From Candidatus Nitrosopumilus sp. (GTDB lineage Archaea > Thermoproteota > Nitrososphaeria > Nitrososphaerales > Nitrosopumilaceae), in NCBI GenBank assembly GCA_018657375.1, contig JABHXI010000148.1, positions 1 through 13,148 on the forward strand: a DNA stretch of 13,148 nucleotides, read 5' to 3'. The notes below the pieces were generated by a model. That model was not told the DNA's origin and did not search any database. It saw nothing but the letters and a program-made list of their open reading frames with translations. The first letter of the stretch is position 1, and the number at the start of each line of letters is the position of its first letter. The position numbers were made by a program, and so were the translations under genes. Below, piece by piece: positions 12,411-13,148 of the stretch.

Positions 12411-13148
12411 ATGAATGAAATTTCGTCTGATTTAGGCATACTTGATAACACATCTGGACGTGAATTTGAAATATTCGTGGTTAGGTTATTTGAAAAATTA
12501 GGTTATTCTGCAACTGTGACTAATCGTTCAAAAGACTATGGATGTGATATGATGTTGCAGCAAGGCGATAGCAGAATTGCAGTTCAATCAATACGGTCTG
12601 AATCTGAATTAAATTTTACATCTGTTCAAAGAGCCCTGAATTCTTTGAGAAAATACAATGCACAATTGGCTATTGTTGTAACTAATAACAAATTTATCTT
12701 TTCTGCAAAACGATTGGCAAAAATTAAGAATGTTACCCTGATAGATAGAAAAAAATTATTGGATTTAATTGAACTAGCTAATTTACCTTCAAACAGTAAA
12801 AAAGATTTAATTGATTTTTCTAATAATATTCACAAGACCATGCTGAAGCAAGGCGTTGACAAACAATCTTTTAAATTTCTTGGACTTGACGTTCCTAAAG
12901 TTGATCATAGTCTTTTAACAAAAGATGCCTATGGCCGTCCTTACCCGCTTAATATTAAAAAAGAAAAATTAATTGATATTTTCAAAGAAATCAGGGGAGA
13001 TGATGAGGTATCCATTCAGAAAGACACTTTATTGGATTTCATGGAAAAATACCCTTTGATGTTTGGAACTAGATCTGAATCTGAAATATTTCTGTTCAAC
13101 ATGGTTAAAGAATTTATAATTTTTAAACCAAAATTAGATTTTTATAAT
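12411..13148 (+). CDS. Mrr-like restriction-endonuclease-fold protein, partial, catalytic Lys missing
   Basis: An open frame that runs off the right edge (246 codons seen). Residues 15-120 match the Mrr/PD-(D/E)XK pattern: TSGREFEIFVVRLFEKLGY (14-32), a D46 following YG, RIAVQSIR (55-62), then SVQRAL, LAIVVTN (86-92) and VTLIDRKKLLDLI (108-120). In active members the third motif is QxK; here it is Q59-S60-I61, so the catalytic lysine is absent although E20, D46 and Q59 remain. The domain may bind DNA without cutting, or use another residue. Residues 130-246 are charged and mostly helical, with no motif I recognise. ATG 12411 is preferred on promoter spacing (AAATTAATA at 12381-12389); the in-frame ATG at 12378 would add 11 residues. 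Confidence 0.72.
   Translation, partial: MNEISSDLGILDNTSGREFEIFVVRLFEKLGYSATVTNRSKDYGCDMMLQQGDSRIAVQSIRSESELNFTSVQRALNSLRKYNAQLAIVVTNNKFIFSAKRLAKIKNVTLIDRKKLLDLIELANLPSNSKKDLIDFSNNIHKTMLKQGVDKQSFKFLGLDVPKVDHSLLTKDAYGRPYPLNIKKEKLIDIFKEIRGDDEVSIQKDTLLDFMEKYPLMFGTRSESEIFLFNMVKEFIIFKPKLDFYN

Overview
The window looks like part of an AT-rich archaeal chromosome, most likely from an ammonia-oxidising thaumarchaeon close to Nitrosopumilus. This is inferred from four things: an archaeal DRG-type GTPase beginning MGIPEKI, an archaeal HAD phosphatase, many tiny zinc-ribbon proteins, and archaeal promoters. TATA-like boxes repeatedly lie 24-31 nt before start codons, with no Shine-Dalgarno sequence, which implies leaderless mRNAs. 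No rRNA, tRNA, CRISPR array, transposase or origin is visible.

Layout. 1-740: a 13-bp tandem array running off the left edge, a terminator hairpin, a histone-H1-like Lys/Ala protein (minus strand), then a T-rich gene-poor stretch with one stray copy of the 13-bp unit. 741-1850: DRG-family GTPase (minus). 2009-3695: a membrane-anchored beta-rich protein and a polytopic membrane protein with a duplicated His motif, probably one operon. 3725-6308: HAD phosphatase and arginyl-tRNA synthetase, separated by one base. 6411-7051: three small proteins (two with a membrane segment, one zinc ribbon). 7100-9650 (minus): DICT-like protein, class I photolyase, DICT-like protein. 9762-10648 (plus): two paralogues of a small thaumarchaeal family. 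10700-12340: five small or medium proteins, three with zinc-binding cysteine patterns. 12411-end: an Mrr-like nuclease-fold protein cut by the window edge and lacking the expected catalytic lysine.

The most interesting region is 7100-10648. Two paralogous DICT-like proteins bracket a DNA photolyase, and a divergent pair of paralogues lies next door. A shared element (TTRGCACTA core) sits 50-51 nt before the start codons of both DICT genes and of the second small paralogue. In the divergent intergenic region it is part of a 16-bp imperfect palindrome between the first small paralogue and the upstream DICT gene. All four promoters therefore carry the element 20-22 bp from their TATA box when measured to its nearer edge or core, which suggests a small regulon, plausibly light- or UV-related. 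The regulator is not identified in the window.

The second notable item is the polytopic protein at 2601-3695, where the pattern [WF]D-x3-H-x9-SPPH-x5-G occurs twice with identical spacing. Several genes here (6671-6799, 10700-10858, 11805-11942) are under 55 codons and easily missed. Two start codons (9650 and 11756) are moved downstream of the longest frame because promoter spacing and, for 9650, paralogue alignment favour them.
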